Source: JBEKHI01 sp050012355
Lineage (GTDB): Bacteria; Actinomycetota; Actinomycetes; Streptosporangiales; Streptosporangiaceae
Direction: 5' to 3'
Assembly (NCBI GenBank): GCA_050012355.1
Contig: JBEKHI010000447.1
Coordinates: 1-7,541, forward strand
DNA: 7,541 nt
A model generated the notes under the pieces. That model had not been told where the DNA came from. It was given only the letters and a program-made list of their open reading frames with translations, and ran no database searches. Shown here piece after piece: positions 5,863-7,541 of this stretch (positions are counted from its first letter, which is position 1; each line of letters opens with the position of its first letter). Both the position numbers and the translations under genes were made by a program.

Positions 5863-6606
5863 CCCGCCGCGCCCTTCAACACCTCGGCCATCGTGACCGT
5901 GGTCCGCAGGGTTAGGTCCACTTCGGGCTTGGACTCCAGAGCCCGGCTCAGTTCCTCGGTGAATTCCCGGCGGACGTCATCGGGCCAGCTCAGCGAGGTC
6001 GCCCGGGTGTTCTCTACGCCGATGACAATGTCGGCTGACCTGGTGACCCGGCGAGCGTCGTTATGGTCAAGGGGTTTTGCGAACAAGCCAGTGGCCGCCA
6101 TGATCTCCGCGTTGGTGGCCGGTTGTGCCCAGGCCCCGTCGGTGTCGCCGCGCGCGGCCCACATACCACCCAGCGCCGCGCCGAGCGGATCGTCGTAGCG
6201 CTCGTCGGTGCTTATCAGGGCGAGCCAGCCGCCCGGCCGCAGCAGCCGGGCGGACTTGACGAACCTGACCTCGGGATCGATCCAGTGAAACGCGGCGCTG
6301 GCGATGATCAGGTCGAAGGTCTCGTCGGCCGCGGCCAGGTCCTCGAAGGACGAAGCGTGGAACGAGACGGCCGAGCCTTCCAGCTGGCTTTGCGCGGCGG
6401 CGATCATCGACGGGCCGATGTCGATGGCCGTCAGCTCGAATCCGTAGCCCGCCAGAAGCTCGGTTAGCTGGCCGGTGCCGCAGCCGATCTCCAGGACCGT
6501 GCTGCCGGTATCCCGGCCGGGATACCTGGTAAAGCGGCGTGACGCCGTCGAACAGGGTCCGCTGGGCACGCCTCTTGTCACGCTCCCGCTGGGTCTCCGG
6601 TTTCAT
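5859..6606 (-). pseudogene. class I SAM-dependent methyltransferase with an N-terminal frameshift
   Basis: From ATG 6606 the frame gives the expected N-terminus (QRERDKRRAQRTLFDGVTPLYQVSRPGY) and then breaks at about 6505-6512. Another frame takes over with STVLEIGCGTGQLTELL (motif I), LTAIDIGPSMI (acidic residue at the end of strand 2), FDLIIASAAFHWID and LLRPGGWLALIS, and runs intact to TAG at 5859. Relatives carry about 15-20 residues between SRPGY and motif I that are missing here, so a small out-of-frame deletion is the likely cause. An open frame from GTG 6581 (240 aa) covers the whole SAM-binding core, but its first ~25 residues are out-of-frame noise and it lacks a ribosome binding site, so a working enzyme is doubtful. 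The substrate class is unknown (small-molecule type). The gene converges on the aldo/keto reductase with a 4-base tail overlap. Confidence 0.75.
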
Positions 6607-6615
6607 GGCCACGTC

Positions 6616-6627
6616 CCTAACGTTAGG
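6616..6627. promoter_or_regulatory. perfect 12-bp palindrome, operator-like
   Basis: CCTAACGTTAGG is a perfect palindrome 9 bases upstream of the methyltransferase start (ATG 6606) on the minus strand; it would overlap the promoter or ribosome binding region. Flanking bases almost extend it (GTCC and GGAC with one extra base). Sites of the CTAAC-GTTAG type are typical of TetR-family repressors in actinobacteria, but no such regulator is in the window. Confidence 0.5.
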
Positions 6628-6772
6628 ACAACGTTCCACCAGTCCCCTCGATGGTGCTATGGAAACACGTCGAAGCAACATGAGTTTTCGGCGTGCCGTG
6701 GCGGCCGACCGGTTTGGTGCGGTATCACCAGGTTGCGCCGACCCGCGCCATCACCCCTGTATTCGAGCGATC

Positions 6773-6826
6773 ATGGTGAGTGTTGCACTACCCAGAAAAG
6801 AGTATGGGTAATACAACACCGACCAT
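6773..6826. repeat. 21-bp imperfect inverted repeat, hairpin-forming
   Basis: The arms 6773-6793 (begin ATGGTGAGTGTTG) and 6806-6826 (end CAACACCGACCAT) match at 17 of 21 positions around a 12-base A-rich spacer. In a minus-strand RNA two of the four mismatches become G-U pairs, giving 19 of 21 paired positions; on the plus strand they are C-A mismatches. It could be a structured RNA, a terminator without a U-tract, a large operator, or the ends of a lost small element. Confidence 0.5.
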
Positions 6827-6946
6827 AATGGCCGGGTACAAAAGCGCAGCGACGGGCAACGACGATAAGCCTGGCTCTTGTATCAGGGGCTCCCGGGGGC
6901 TCCTCTCTGATTATGGGACCGGATCGTCAGCAGAGGGGTGGCGCAG

Positions 6947-7541
6947 ATGGGGTTCAAGGGGAATGTCGCGAGCGGGCAGCCCGACGTACTTGAGGGACAT
7001 GGATTCCTGTACCGCCCCCGCCAGATCCTGTTCGAGACCGGCAACGCGGCGGCGTAGCGGATCGAGGAGAGACTGCGACGGGACGGCGGTGTTCCCGACG
7101 ACGGAATCAACCGGGGCTTCGTCGACGCGAAACTCCCCGTCCGAGCGTATCTCATGCCTCCGGAGGTAGACATCCCCCGGCTCGTCATCGAGTTGCGGGA
7201 ACATGAGGATGGCGATCCGGTCCCCAACGTCGGCCCGAACCATGTGCTCTGCGGGGAACCCAACTATGAAGGCGGCCCGTTCGGCGGGCCCTGCAACGCG
7301 ACGCCGCTGTCGGAGACGCCGTATTCGAAGCCAGATCCGGGAGCGCCCGGGATCGCCGTCCTGGATACCGGCTACGACCCCTCAGCAACTACGGGTACTG
7401 GGTGGACATCTACGCGCCTGGCGTGCACGTCCGCAGCACCTACCTGGAGGCCACCTGGAAGCCGCCGGCTGACCCAACCGGACAGTTCATCGACGGCTGG
7501 GCGTTCTGGAACGGCACATCCTTCGCCGCACCGCAGGTCGC
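6947..7541 (+). pseudogene. S8 (subtilisin-like) serine peptidase, broken and cut by the window end
   Basis: ATG 6947 has AGAGGGG 8 bases before it and starts MGFKGNVASGQPDV, FLYRPRQILFETG. Codon 37 is TAG (7055-7057); the same frame then continues with family-like sequence (LPVRAYLMPPEVDIPRLVIEL, VPNVGPNHVLCGEPNY) to the catalytic aspartate motif GIAVLDTGYDP (Asp codon 7364-7366). At about 7376-7384 it jumps to another frame, which reads SNYGYWVDIYAPGVHVRSTY and then the catalytic serine motif NGTSFAAPQV (Ser codon 7519-7521). In subtilases the Asp and Ser motifs are separated by roughly 200 residues or more that include the catalytic His (HGT) and the oxyanion Asn; here only about 50 codons remain and neither is present. 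So there is a nonsense codon plus an out-of-frame deletion. No signal peptide is seen at the N-terminus, which suggests an intracellular subtilase. It continues past the window. Confidence 0.8.

Larger units (their letters stand above)
6607..6946. other. non-coding region between methyltransferase and peptidase genes
   Basis: About 340 bp without a credible gene. It holds the 12-bp palindrome (6616-6627), a long imperfect inverted repeat (6773-6826), a short direct repeat of GGGGCTCC (6886-6893 and 6896-6903) and the ribosome binding site of the peptidase frame (AGAGGGG, 6932-6938). It is less GC-rich around 6770-6840 than the genes nearby. Open frames crossing it have no family-like content. 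Confidence 0.5.

Noticed and set aside
6886..6903. GGGGCTCC direct repeat as a possible CRISPR-like or regulatory repeat.
   Set aside because: Only two short copies next to each other; this is common by chance in GC-rich DNA.
1..7541. tRNA, rRNA, CRISPR array, transposase or integrase genes.
   Set aside because: No cloverleaf-like sequence, no regularly spaced repeats and no recombinase motifs were found on either strand by reading.

Overview
The window is high-GC DNA with strong third-position G/C bias, GTG and ATG starts and actinobacterial gene families (MmyB-type XRE regulator, Glyoxalase_6-like VOC protein, dispanin). It looks like an accessory or arm-type region of an actinomycete chromosome of the Streptomyces/Streptosporangiales/Pseudonocardiales kind; the genus cannot be fixed from sequence alone.

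Left part (1-1690): a two-gene operon of an unrecognised ~300-aa protein (49-945) and a VapC-like PIN-domain RNase (942-1343), joined by a 4-base GTGA stop/start overlap, followed by a heavily deleted SAM-methyltransferase remnant (about 1351-1686). Middle part (1690-3200): on the minus strand, a dispanin/CD225 small membrane protein whose frame carries two amber stops (2685-2314), then an intact HD-domain hydrolase (2292-1750); on the plus strand, a glyoxalase-fold VOC protein (2822-3193). Third part (3197-5862): a redox-type divergon with an NAD(P)-dependent epimerase/reductase (minus) facing an XRE/MmyB-like regulator that is translationally coupled to an aldo/keto reductase (plus). Right part (5859-7541): a class I methyltransferase with a frameshift (minus) behind a palindromic operator-like site, then a regulatory-looking gap of about 340 bp with a long imperfect inverted repeat, and a broken subtilase (S8) gene that runs off the window edge.

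The intact genes suggest three working units: the PIN-toxin-like operon, the HD hydrolase, and the regulator + aldo/keto reductase with the divergent epimerase (probably small-molecule redox or detoxification under a local regulator). The most striking property of the window is decay. Five of about ten genes carry internal deletions, frameshifts or nonsense codons while their surrounding sequence still matches family motifs well, which suggests recent damage. I found no CRISPR array, tRNA, rRNA, transposase or obvious new defence system; the best candidate for something poorly described is the long partner protein of the PIN RNase.
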